A stretch of DNA of 30,772 nt, from NCBI RefSeq assembly GCF_900142225.1, contig NZ_FRAD01000028.1:1-30772 (forward strand). Reading direction: 5' to 3'. The stretch's first letter is position 1, and every line of letters begins with the position of its first letter. Origin of the DNA: Hathewaya proteolytica DSM 3090. GTDB lineage: Bacteria; Bacillota; Clostridia; Clostridiales; Clostridiaceae. This document shows positions 24,495 to 30,772 of the stretch, in pieces. The notes beneath the pieces are model-generated. The model was not told the origin of the DNA and did not search any database. It was given only the letters and a program-made list of their open reading frames with translations. The position numbers and the translations under genes are program-made.

Positions 24495-24524
24495 ATGGTA
24501 TACTTGTATTCGTGAAAAAAATAT

Positions 24525-24566
24525 AGACAGTTCGTAACCATCCTGTCTCAAAACAAAACTAGGAGG
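24525..24566 (+). promoter_or_regulatory. preQ1-I riboswitch controlling queT
   Basis: Stem P1 is AGACAG (24525-24530) with CTGTCT (24543-24548). The loop TTCGTAACCATC is followed by an A-rich tail CAAAACAAAACTAGG, the layout of the preQ1-I H-type pseudoknot, in which the tail pairs with loop cytosines. The tail runs directly into AGGAGG (24561-24566), the ribosome site of queT. Ligand binding should therefore hide the ribosome site (translational control); no terminator hairpin follows. The downstream gene is a queuosine-precursor transporter, which fits. Confidence 0.92.
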
Positions 24567-24575
24567 AATTAAATT

Positions 24576-25082
24576 ATGGTACAAAGAAAAAATATTTCTA
24601 GGCGCATTGCAGTAATAGCTTTGCTAGCTTCTGTATACGCTGCCATTACAGCGGCCCTATCATTTTTAAGCTACGGCCCTGTTCAATTTAGAGTAGCTGA
24701 AGGATTAACAGTTTTACCTTATTTCTCACCTTTAGCCATCCCAGCCCTTTTTATTGGATGCGTTTTATCCAATATAATCAGCCCTATGGGATTGCCAGAC
24801 CTTATTTTTGGCTCCATGGCAACTCTTATTGCATCTATTATTACCTACTTCATTGGAAAATCTAATATTCCTTTTAAAAAGTGGTTAGCCCCACTTCCCC
24901 CAGTTGTAGTCAATGCACTTATAATTGGACTTATGATCACAAAGCTTTACACTGAAAACGTACCACTATATCTTAATATGATATACGTGGGTGTAGGACA
25001 ATTAATTTGTTGCTACGGAATTGGAATACCATTGATTGTACTTATAGAAAAAAGTATTGCAATAAAAAATACTTTAAAGTAA
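24576..25082 (+). CDS. queT: QueT-family queuosine precursor transporter (ECF S component)
   Basis: The 168-residue integral membrane protein has about five or six hydrophobic helices and the QueT hallmark SYGPVQFRVAEGLTVLPYF near residues 30-48. QueT proteins are substrate-binding S components of energy-coupling-factor transporters; they use shared EcfAAT modules, which are not in this window. The expected cargo is preQ1 or a related queuine precursor for tRNA modification. The preQ1-I riboswitch right before the start codon supports that. AGGAGG lies nine bases before the ATG. It is monocistronic, ending in a hairpin. Confidence 0.93.
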   Translation: MVQRKNISRRIAVIALLASVYAAITAALSFLSYGPVQFRVAEGLTVLPYFSPLAIPALFIGCVLSNIISPMGLPDLIFGSMATLIASIITYFIGKSNIPFKKWLAPLPPVVVNALIIGLMITKLYTENVPLYLNMIYVGVGQLICCYGIGIPLIVLIEKSIAIKNTLK

Positions 25083-25120
25083 CTATAGGATTATACACTT
25101 AGTTTTTATAAAATAAGGAT

Positions 25121-25162
25121 AAAAGCACGTCCATAAGTTTTATTTGTGGACATGCTTTTTTT
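25121..25162 (+). terminator. Terminator of queT
   Basis: AAAAGCACGTCCA pairs with TGGACATGCTTTT except for one C/A mismatch, around a 13-base loop, and ends in a T7 run. Confidence 0.85.
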
Positions 25163-25400
25163 ATTTACTTATTAAAAATAATTTCACTTGCATGAAAAAA
25201 TTCCCGTTTTTTCTATTGTTATTTTTTTAACTATTCACTTTTCGCTTTAATTTTAAGTTTTAGTTAAAATTGACTAGTAAGAAAGTAGTTTTTGCATTAT
25301 AATAAAGTTGGACGAGTTTTTCAATTATCTATTTAAAATATCTATAATTAATATATCTATTAGATTTTAAATTAATATTTTAGGAAGGATGTAATTTACG
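25163..25400 (+). promoter_or_regulatory. Upstream region of the rnf operon
   Basis: This A/T-rich gap has no gene. A perfect TATAAT (25298-25303) is the best -10 box. TTGACT at 25270 is 22 bases away, too far for a standard -35, so the promoter is either weak or activator-dependent. The leader would be about 90 bases long with no clear riboswitch. AGGAAGG lies 12 bases before the rnfC ATG and is followed directly by an ATG-TAA start-stop pair. Confidence 0.4.
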
Positions 25401-26726
25401 ATGAAACTATTGACTTTCAAAAAGGGAATATTCCCTCCCCATGGCAAGCATTTCACTGAAAAAAAAGCCATTGAAGAGTACTTACCTAAAGGTGACTTAG
25501 TGTTTCCTCTATCTCAGCATATAGGTGCACCATGTAGCCCAATAGTAAGCAAGGGAGATATTGTTCATGTAGGTCAGAAAATCGGTGAAGCTACTGGTTT
25601 TGTATCTTCTCCAATTTATAGCAGTGTTTCAGGAAAGGTGAAAAATATATCCCCAGTCCTGACAGCTATGGGAACTAAGTGCATGTCTATTATCGTGGAA
25701 AATGATAATGAATACACTCCTGTGGAAACAAATTTAAACTCAAAAGATTATAATTCCATGTCAAATGAAGAAATTATAAATCTTGTAAAAGAAGCTGGTA
25801 TCGTTGGTATGGGAGGTGCGACATTCCCAACCCATGTAAAGCTTTCTCCTCCGCCAGACAAAAACATAGACGCTATAATTGTCAATGCTGCGGAATGTGA
25901 ACCATATCTAACTTGTGACCATAGATTAATGCTTGAAAATGGTCAAACTATTGTAGAGGGACTAAAAATAATATTAAAACTATTTCCAAATGCCAAAGGA
26001 TACATAGGCATTGAAAATAACAAACCCGATGCCATTGAAACCATGAAAAAACTTGTGGTTTCCGAGAAAAACATAGAAGTTAAAGTACTAAAGACAAAAT
26101 ATCCACAGGGAGCTGAGAAACAGCTTATTTACTCTATCACCCATAGGGAAGTTCCTTCTGGAAAACTACCTGCTGATGTTGGCTGCATAGTTCAAAACGT
26201 TGCTACCATGAAAGCTATTCATGATGCCATAATCCTTGGAAAGCCAATAACCGAGAGAATAGTAACTGTAACTGGCGAATGCATTAAAGAACCAAAGAAT
26301 CTTAAAGTTAAAATCGGAACATCCGTAAGAGAACTCATTGAAGATGCTTGTGGTGGTTTTTCACAAAATCCTATTAAGCTTATTTCGGGTGGTCCTATGA
26401 TGGGAATGACAATGAGCTCACTTGATGTGCCTATAACTAAGGGATTTTCCGGAGTCCTTGCCCTTAACGAAGCTGTTGCAGTTCTACCAGAGGATTCTGC
26501 ATGTATAAGATGCGGTAAATGCTTGGATGCATGTCCAATGAATTTAGATCCAACTAGCCTTCAACACTTATCCCTTGCAGGTGATTTAGAGGGATTTGAA
26601 AAGCTAAATGGGCTTGATTGCATAGAGTGTGGATGTTGCTCCTTTACTTGCCCTGCAAAAAGGCATTTACTACAATCTATAAGAGTAGCTAAAAGAACTG
26701 TTCTTGCAAATAAAAGAAAAAAATAA
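25401..26726 (+). CDS. rnfC: Rnf complex subunit C, iron-sulfur/NADH-binding
   Basis: The 441-residue peripheral subunit is the NAD(H) site of the ferredoxin:NAD+ oxidoreductase (Rnf). It opens with the family segment KGIFPPHGK. The NuoF-like nucleotide region has GMGGATFPTHVKLS and NAAECEPYLTCDHRLM. Two [4Fe-4S] motifs are near the C-terminus: CIRCGKCLDACP and CIECGCCSFTCP. The long C-terminal coiled extension of proteobacterial RnfC is absent, as usual in Clostridia. It is first in rnfCDGEAB, the order seen in clostridial and acetogen clusters. The complex couples reduced ferredoxin to NAD+ reduction and exports Na+ or H+; the sequence here does not decide which ion. Confidence 0.97.
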   Translation: MKLLTFKKGIFPPHGKHFTEKKAIEEYLPKGDLVFPLSQHIGAPCSPIVSKGDIVHVGQKIGEATGFVSSPIYSSVSGKVKNISPVLTAMGTKCMSIIVENDNEYTPVETNLNSKDYNSMSNEEIINLVKEAGIVGMGGATFPTHVKLSPPPDKNIDAIIVNAAECEPYLTCDHRLMLENGQTIVEGLKIILKLFPNAKGYIGIENNKPDAIETMKKLVVSEKNIEVKVLKTKYPQGAEKQLIYSITHREVPSGKLPADVGCIVQNVATMKAIHDAIILGKPITERIVTVTGECIKEPKNLKVKIGTSVRELIEDACGGFSQNPIKLISGGPMMGMTMSSLDVPITKGFSGVLALNEAVAVLPEDSACIRCGKCLDACPMNLDPTSLQHLSLAGDLEGFEKLNGLDCIECGCCSFTCPAKRHLLQSIRVAKRTVLANKRKK

Positions 26727-26759
26727 GTAATTAAATAGATTTTAAGAGGTGACTAATTA

Positions 26760-27695
26760 ATGAGCGAATCAATGTTAACTTTATCCTCATCTCCTCATAT
26801 CCGAAGTAATAACACTGTTCAGAAGATAATGAGGGACGTATTAATAGCTTTAACTCCAGCAGCTTTAGCTGGTATATATTTTTTCGGCATGGATGCTGCA
26901 CTTGTTATTGCCGTTGCCATGGGTTCTTCTGCATTGACAGAGTATATATGGCAAAAATGCACTCATCAAAAAATTACGGTTTCAGATCTTAGTGCATTAG
27001 TAACAGGTCTTCTTATAGCACTAAATGTACCTTCCACCCTTCCGCTTTGGATGGTGGCTCTTGGAAGCATTTTCGCCATAATTGTTGTAAAACAATTTTT
27101 TGGAGGCGTTGGCCAAAACATCGTTAACCCTGCATTAGCTGGAAGAGCTTTTCTTTTAGCTTGTTGGCCTACATTTATGACAACATGGACACTTAACGGA
27201 GCTACAACTGCAACCCCTCTAGCTCTTTTAAAAACTGGTGCTCCTCTAACTTCTTCACTTAAAGATGTTTTCCTTGGAAACGTAGGTGGATGTATTGGTG
27301 AGGTTTCAGCACTTGCATTGCTTATTGGAGCTGCATACTTACTTTATAAAAAAGTTATTTCATATCATATACCAGTTTATTATATTGGAACTGTGGCTTT
27401 ATTAACTTATGTAATTGGAAGAAACGGCATGTTCACTGGCAATGCCCTTTATGAAATCTTCTGTGGCGGTCTTATGATCGGAGCTTTCTTTATGGCTACA
27501 GATTATACTACTTGCCCAATGACTAAAAAGGGACAAATTATCTTTGCCATAGGTTGTGGAGTATTGACTAGTATCATCCGTCTTGTAGGAAGCGGTTATC
27601 CTGAAGGAGTTTCTTATTCCATATTAATAATGAATCTCGTAGTTCCACTAATAGATAAATTCGTAACTCCTAAAAAATTCGGGGAGGTAAAATAG
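26760..27695 (+). CDS. rnfD: Rnf complex subunit D, membrane flavoprotein
   Basis: The 311-residue integral membrane subunit has about nine or ten hydrophobic segments. The covalent-FMN region NGATTATPLALL (Thr149-152) matches the flavinylation segment of RnfD/NqrB. Other family marks are GGVGQNIVNPALAGRAFL and FMATDYTTCPMTKKGQ. AGAGGTGA precedes the ATG. It starts 33 bases after rnfC, and its end carries the ribosome site of rnfG. Confidence 0.97.
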   Translation: MSESMLTLSSSPHIRSNNTVQKIMRDVLIALTPAALAGIYFFGMDAALVIAVAMGSSALTEYIWQKCTHQKITVSDLSALVTGLLIALNVPSTLPLWMVALGSIFAIIVVKQFFGGVGQNIVNPALAGRAFLLACWPTFMTTWTLNGATTATPLALLKTGAPLTSSLKDVFLGNVGGCIGEVSALALLIGAAYLLYKKVISYHIPVYYIGTVALLTYVIGRNGMFTGNALYEIFCGGLMIGAFFMATDYTTCPMTKKGQIIFAIGCGVLTSIIRLVGSGYPEGVSYSILIMNLVVPLIDKFVTPKKFGEVK

Positions 27696-27696
27696 T

Positions 27697-28281
27697 ATGA
27701 ATTTAAAAAATGAAGACAATATATTTAAGCTAGGTGCTATTCTTCTTGTTGTAACACTTATAGCTGGATTAATTCTTGGTATAGTTTTTAATGTTACAAA
27801 AGAACCTATAGCAAAGCAAGAAAAAATAAACAATGATAAAGCTATGAAAGAATTATTTAAAGAGGCTGATACCTTTGATAAATCAAATGTGGCTTTAAAA
27901 GAAGATGGAAAAATTACAGAAGTAAATGAAGCAAAAAAAGGCTCTGAAGTTGTTGGTTATGCTATAAAAGCTGAGACAAAGGGATATGCAGGTACAATAA
28001 CCTTAATGGCTGGTGTTTCGGTTGAAGGCAAAATAACAGGCATACAGATTATATCTCAGTCAGAAACCGCTGGACTTGGCCAAAACTGTACAAAAGACTT
28101 TTTCAAAGATAATTTTAAGGATAAGGATATAAAGAAGCCACTTAATGTTGTAAAAAGCAATCCTTCTCCTGAAAATGAAGTTTTAGCTATTTCAGGAGCT
28201 ACAATTACTTCAAAAGCCGTTACAAATGCTGTAAATGATATTGTTACATTCTATAAAGAAAATTTAGAAGGAGGTAAATAA
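27697..28281 (+). CDS. rnfG: Rnf complex subunit G, FMN-binding
   Basis: The 194-residue subunit has one N-terminal membrane anchor (about 11-32) and an outer FMN-binding domain. SGATITS at 166-172 is the flavinylation motif to which FMN is attached through a threonine phosphoester. Family segments GYAGTITLMAGVSVEGKITG and SETAGLG are present. An FMN transferase (ApbE) is needed for attachment but is not in this window. It starts one base after the rnfD stop, with GGGGAGG inside rnfD. Confidence 0.97.
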   Translation: MNLKNEDNIFKLGAILLVVTLIAGLILGIVFNVTKEPIAKQEKINNDKAMKELFKEADTFDKSNVALKEDGKITEVNEAKKGSEVVGYAIKAETKGYAGTITLMAGVSVEGKITGIQIISQSETAGLGQNCTKDFFKDNFKDKDIKKPLNVVKSNPSPENEVLAISGATITSKAVTNAVNDIVTFYKENLEGGK

Positions 28282-28283
28282 GA

Positions 28284-28970
28284 ATGTATACTCCTTTAGA
28301 AAGATTAAAAAATGGTATTATAACTGAAAATGTTACCTTTGTTCAAGTTCTAGCAATGTGTCCTACACTTGCTGTAACTACAAGTTTAATTAATGGATTT
28401 AGCATGGGAATGTTAACTACTGCAGTGCTTATTGGCGCAAACCTAGTTATATCTCTAATAAGAAATTTAGTGCCAGATAGAGTGCGTATTCCTTCTTTTA
28501 TCGTTGTTATTGCAACCTTTGTTAGTATGCTTCAATTCTTGATGAAAGGATTCTTGCCAGAGTTATACGATTCCTTAGGAATATTTATTCCACTTATCGT
28601 AGTTAACTGTTTAATACTTGGAAGAGCCGAGGCTTTTGCTTCAAAAAACAAGGCTGGTATTTCTATGTTTGATGGTATTGGTCAAGGACTTGGTTTTACC
28701 CTTTCACTTTCAGTAGTAGGTTTTATAAGAGAGCTTTTAGGCGCTGGAACAATCCTTGGATATGCTGTTCTACCAGCTTCCTTCCCACCTGCAACTATTA
28801 TGATATTGGCGCCAGGAGCATTTTTAACTCTTGGAATCCTAATGGCATTAATTAACTGGTATAATGACAAGAAAAAGCAAGAAAATAAGAGAATAACAGA
28901 GTTTAAAGGATGCGATGGCAATTGTTGTAACTGTGCATCCAATAAAGGTTGTTCTAAACAAGAGAATTAA
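28284..28970 (+). CDS. rnfE: Rnf complex subunit E, with Cys-rich C-terminal tail
   Basis: The 228-residue integral membrane subunit has about six helices. It is homologous to RnfA and NqrD and probably lines the ion path and holds an Fe-S cluster with RnfA. Family marks are QVLAMCPTLAVTTS and IVVNCLILGRAEAFAS; the two membrane cysteines sit in these. The last 19 residues carry five cysteines (210, 214, 215, 217, 223) after a charged linker, which I do not recognise as a standard part of the subunit. GAAGGAGG precedes the ATG, two bases after rnfG. Confidence 0.95.
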   Translation: MYTPLERLKNGIITENVTFVQVLAMCPTLAVTTSLINGFSMGMLTTAVLIGANLVISLIRNLVPDRVRIPSFIVVIATFVSMLQFLMKGFLPELYDSLGIFIPLIVVNCLILGRAEAFASKNKAGISMFDGIGQGLGFTLSLSVVGFIRELLGAGTILGYAVLPASFPPATIMILAPGAFLTLGILMALINWYNDKKKQENKRITEFKGCDGNCCNCASNKGCSKQEN

Positions 28971-28993
28971 TATAGGAAGGAGAGGTTTTAAGA

Positions 28994-29569
28994 ATGAATT
29001 TATTTATGATTTTTATAAGCACATTACTTATCAACAATGTTATTCTGTCTAAATTCTTAGGAATATGCTCTTTCCTTGGAGTTTCAAAAAAGATAGAAAC
29101 AGCTATTGGTATGGGTGGTGCCGTAACTTTTGTTATGATGCTTTCATCATTTATATCCCACTTTATCAATAAGCTTTTACTATACTTCGGTATCGATTAT
29201 ATGCAAACACTAGTTTTCATACTAGTTATAGCTGCCCTTGTTCAACTGGTTGAGATGTTCCTTAAGAAGAAAAGTCCTAAATTGTACAATTCCCTTGGAA
29301 TATTTCTTCCACTAATAACAACTAACTGTGCAATATTGGGTACTGTTATAAACAACGTTGGCAACCAATATTCACTACTTCAAGCTCTTGTCAGCGGTCT
29401 TGGAACAGGACTAGGTTTCATGCTATCTATTGTTTTGTTAGCAGGTATTCGTGAACGACTTGAAAGATGTACAAATATGCCTAAATCCATGAAGGGACTT
29501 CCTATTTCACTTATAACAGCAAGTCTTATGTCCATTGCCTTCCTTGGATTCCAAGGCTTGATCGGATAG
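28994..29569 (+). CDS. rnfA: Rnf complex subunit A
   Basis: The 191-residue integral membrane subunit has about six helices and is the inverted-topology partner of RnfE. Family marks are NNVILSKFLGICSFLGVSKK near the N-terminus and PLITTNCAILGTVINN in the middle; each holds one of the two membrane cysteines. The C-terminal GIRERLE...PKSMKGLPISLITASLMSIAF is typical. GGAAGGAGAGG lies before the ATG, 23 bases after rnfE. Confidence 0.97.
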   Translation: MNLFMIFISTLLINNVILSKFLGICSFLGVSKKIETAIGMGGAVTFVMMLSSFISHFINKLLLYFGIDYMQTLVFILVIAALVQLVEMFLKKKSPKLYNSLGIFLPLITTNCAILGTVINNVGNQYSLLQALVSGLGTGLGFMLSIVLLAGIRERLERCTNMPKSMKGLPISLITASLMSIAFLGFQGLIG

Positions 29570-29581
29570 GAGGTAATGACA

Positions 29582-30436
29582 ATGATGGAAATACTTTGTC
29601 CAGTACTAGTAATGGCTGCTTTAGGTCTATTGTTTGGTTTAGGCTTAGGTTTTGCCTCAAAGAAGTTTCACGTCGAAGTAGATGAAAAGGTTATTTTAAT
29701 TAAAGAATGTCTTCCTGGTGCAAACTGTGGTGGTTGTGGATATGCTGGCTGTGATGCATTTGCACAGGCTGTAGTGGACGGAAAAGCCCCTGCCAATGGT
29801 TGTGTGGTTGGAGGAGCTTCAGTATCAGAAAATGTTGCAAACATATTAGGCGTAGAAGTAAGCAATGCAGAACCAATAAAAGCCTTTGTAAAATGTTCCG
29901 GAAGCTGTGGGAAAGCAAAAAACTCTGGAAATTACTACGGAACCATGGATTGTAATGAAGCAGCTGTTATTCCTGGAGCTGGCGACAAAGCTTGTTCTTA
30001 TGGATGTTTAGGTCTTGGCTCTTGTGTGAAAGCATGTCAGTTCGATGCTATCCACATAGTTGACGGAATTGCTCTAGTGGATGATTCAAAATGTACTGGC
30101 TGTGGAGCTTGTACTAAAGCATGTCCTAAAGGTCTAATTGAACTAAAACCAGTTTCCGCTGTAATAAGAGTTCAATGTAACTCAAAAGATAAACTTAAAG
30201 AAGTTAAAGACGTCTGCTCTGTTGGATGTATAGGATGCGGAGTTTGTTCTAAACTTTGTCCAACTGGTGCAATTACCATGGAAAACAATTTACCTGTGGT
30301 GGACAAAACAAAATGTACTCTTTGTATGACTTGTGTAAACAAGTGTCCGGTAAAGGTTATAAAACCCTTTGGTTTAAAAACAGAAACTAAAATATCAGAA
30401 GAAAAAAAATCTGAACCTGAAAAGACTACAGTTTAA
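29582..30436 (+). CDS. rnfB: Rnf complex subunit B, polyferredoxin
   Basis: The 284-residue subunit accepts electrons from reduced ferredoxin. It has an N-terminal membrane anchor (about 5-25), the RnfB cluster motif ANCGGCGYAGCDAF with a later Cys, and then four ferredoxin-like cysteine sets: CLGLGSCVKACQ, CTGCGACTKACP, CIGCGVCSKLCP and CTLCMTCVNKCP. This makes at least five probable Fe-S clusters. The Lys/Glu-rich C-terminal tail is short. AGGAGG (29568-29573) lies only two bases before the ATG at 29576 but eight before ATG 29582, so I prefer the latter. It is last in the operon; no native terminator is seen before the IS 35 bases on. Confidence 0.97.
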   Translation: MMEILCPVLVMAALGLLFGLGLGFASKKFHVEVDEKVILIKECLPGANCGGCGYAGCDAFAQAVVDGKAPANGCVVGGASVSENVANILGVEVSNAEPIKAFVKCSGSCGKAKNSGNYYGTMDCNEAAVIPGAGDKACSYGCLGLGSCVKACQFDAIHIVDGIALVDDSKCTGCGACTKACPKGLIELKPVSAVIRVQCNSKDKLKEVKDVCSVGCIGCGVCSKLCPTGAITMENNLPVVDKTKCTLCMTCVNKCPVKVIKPFGLKTETKISEEKKSEPEKTTV

Positions 30437-30471
30437 AATAAAAAAATAAAACACTAGGCGGACAACTAAAA

Positions 30472-30482
30472 TGGATCCTATG
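30472..30482. repeat. Left terminal inverted repeat of the IS
   Basis: TGGATCCTATG is the perfect inverted counterpart of 1133-1143; it starts with TG as usual for IS3 ends. Confidence 0.85.
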
Positions 30483-30526
30483 GAGTAGACAATAAAAAAA
30501 AGTCTACTCCTACAGGATCTTTTTTT
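30474..30526 (+). terminator. Terminator-like hairpin inside the IS left end
   Basis: GATCCT (30474-30479) and GGAGTAGAC (30482-30490) pair with GTCTACTCC (30502-30510) and AGGATC (30514-30519); a T7 run follows. Such hairpins in IS ends stop outside transcription from reaching the transposase gene. Here it is also the first plausible terminator after rnfB. Confidence 0.8.
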
Positions 30527-30556
30527 GTACAATGTAATAGAAAGGTTGTGAATATA

Positions 30557-30772
30557 ATGAGCAAGAAATTATTTTCTGATGAAGAGATTGATGTCTTATC
30601 AAAGAATAAATATGTAAAATCTGTAAGTAAACGTGGAATTACTTATACAGATGAATTTAAATCATTGTTTATTGCTGAATATAACAAGGGATATTTGCCA
30701 ACTCAAATTTTTATTGATGCAGGCTTTGATATAGATATATTAGGTAATGATAGAATTTGGAGTGCAAGCAAA
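30557..30772 (+). CDS. IS3-family transposase, 3'-truncated by window edge
   Basis: These are the first 72 codons of the transposase: a helix-turn-helix N-terminus (VSKRGITYTDEFKSLFIAEY, then LPTQIFIDAGFDID) that normally recognises the IS ends. GAAAGG stands upstream of the ATG with rather long spacing. The reading frame runs off the window at a codon boundary and continues perfectly into base 5 of the window if the shared CAAA is merged. No catalytic residues are in this piece. Confidence 0.85.
   Translation, partial: MSKKLFSDEEIDVLSKNKYVKSVSKRGITYTDEFKSLFIAEYNKGYLPTQIFIDAGFDIDILGNDRIWSASK

Larger units (their letters stand above)
30472..30772 (+). mobile_element. IS3-family insertion sequence, left part (cut by window edge)
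   Basis: It begins with TGGATCCTATG (30472-30482), the inverted copy of the element end at 1133-1143, and contains a terminator-like hairpin and the first 72 codons of the transposase. It has the same orientation as the fragment at 1-1143. The last bases, CAAA, equal the first bases of the window, and the frame continues if these are merged. Confidence 0.88.

Noticed and set aside
25270..25303. TTGACT...TATAAT as a standard promoter for rnfC
   Set aside because: The spacer is 22 bases, outside the usual 16-18, so I list the region only as low-confidence.
29576..29581. ATG at 29576 as the rnfB start
   Set aside because: AGGAGG is only two bases upstream; the ATG at 29582 has normal spacing.
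1..30772. Plasmid or phage origin for a possible 30.8-kb circle
   Set aside because: There is no replication, partition, integrase or structural phage gene, and the content is housekeeping, so chromosomal origin is far more likely.
1..30772. CRISPR array, tRNA or rRNA genes
   Set aside because: No regularly spaced repeats, no cloverleaf with a CCA-type end and no rRNA-like conserved stretches were seen.

Overview
The window reads as chromosomal DNA of a strictly anaerobic, low-GC, spore-forming Firmicute, most likely a Clostridium or close relative. The evidence is the strong A+T bias, AGGAGG-type ribosome binding sites, a clostridial-order Rnf complex (rnfCDGEAB), a very large 2-hydroxyacyl-CoA dehydratase activase-like protein, a valS T-box leader, a preQ1-I riboswitch and a PdaB-like sporulation deacetylase. 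I cannot name the species from sequence alone.

Layout. 1-1143 is the right part of an IS3-family element; its missing left part appears at 30472-30772 in the same orientation. 1203-4792 holds an SSB-like tandem OB-fold protein, a polysaccharide deacetylase, a DUF4364 protein, a cytosolic beta-propeller and a small TSCPD protein. 4848-9161 is a valS-folC operon read leftwards behind a T-box leader. 9310-11602 holds a free-standing ATP-cone protein and an ECF-type sigma factor overlapping a seven-helix membrane protein with a large outer domain. 11658-17398 is a leftward pair: the 1422-residue activase-like protein and cardiolipin synthase. 17582-17947 is a small TPR protein. 17984-21106 is a leftward cluster of an M16 peptidase, recX and a membrane transglutaminase-like protein. 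21190-24246 is nadABC, for de novo NAD synthesis. 24525-25082 is a preQ1 riboswitch and the QueT transporter it controls. 25401-30436 is rnfCDGEAB, the ferredoxin:NAD+ oxidoreductase that pumps ions.

How it fits together. NAD synthesis, the NAD-reducing Rnf complex and the ATP-driven low-potential electron activator fit ferredoxin-based anaerobic energy metabolism. Housekeeping functions (tRNA charging, folate polyglutamylation, RecX, cardiolipin) argue for chromosome rather than plasmid, and no replication or partition gene is present.

Main points for a second look: the two ends of the window meet inside the same IS with a 4-base overlap; the sigma factor/membrane sensor pair; the activase-like protein, which carries both halves of an activator dimer in one chain; an operator-like hairpin over the SSB-like gene's promoter; palindromes in the nadA-queT gap; and an IS-borne terminator hairpin that may now end the rnf transcript.
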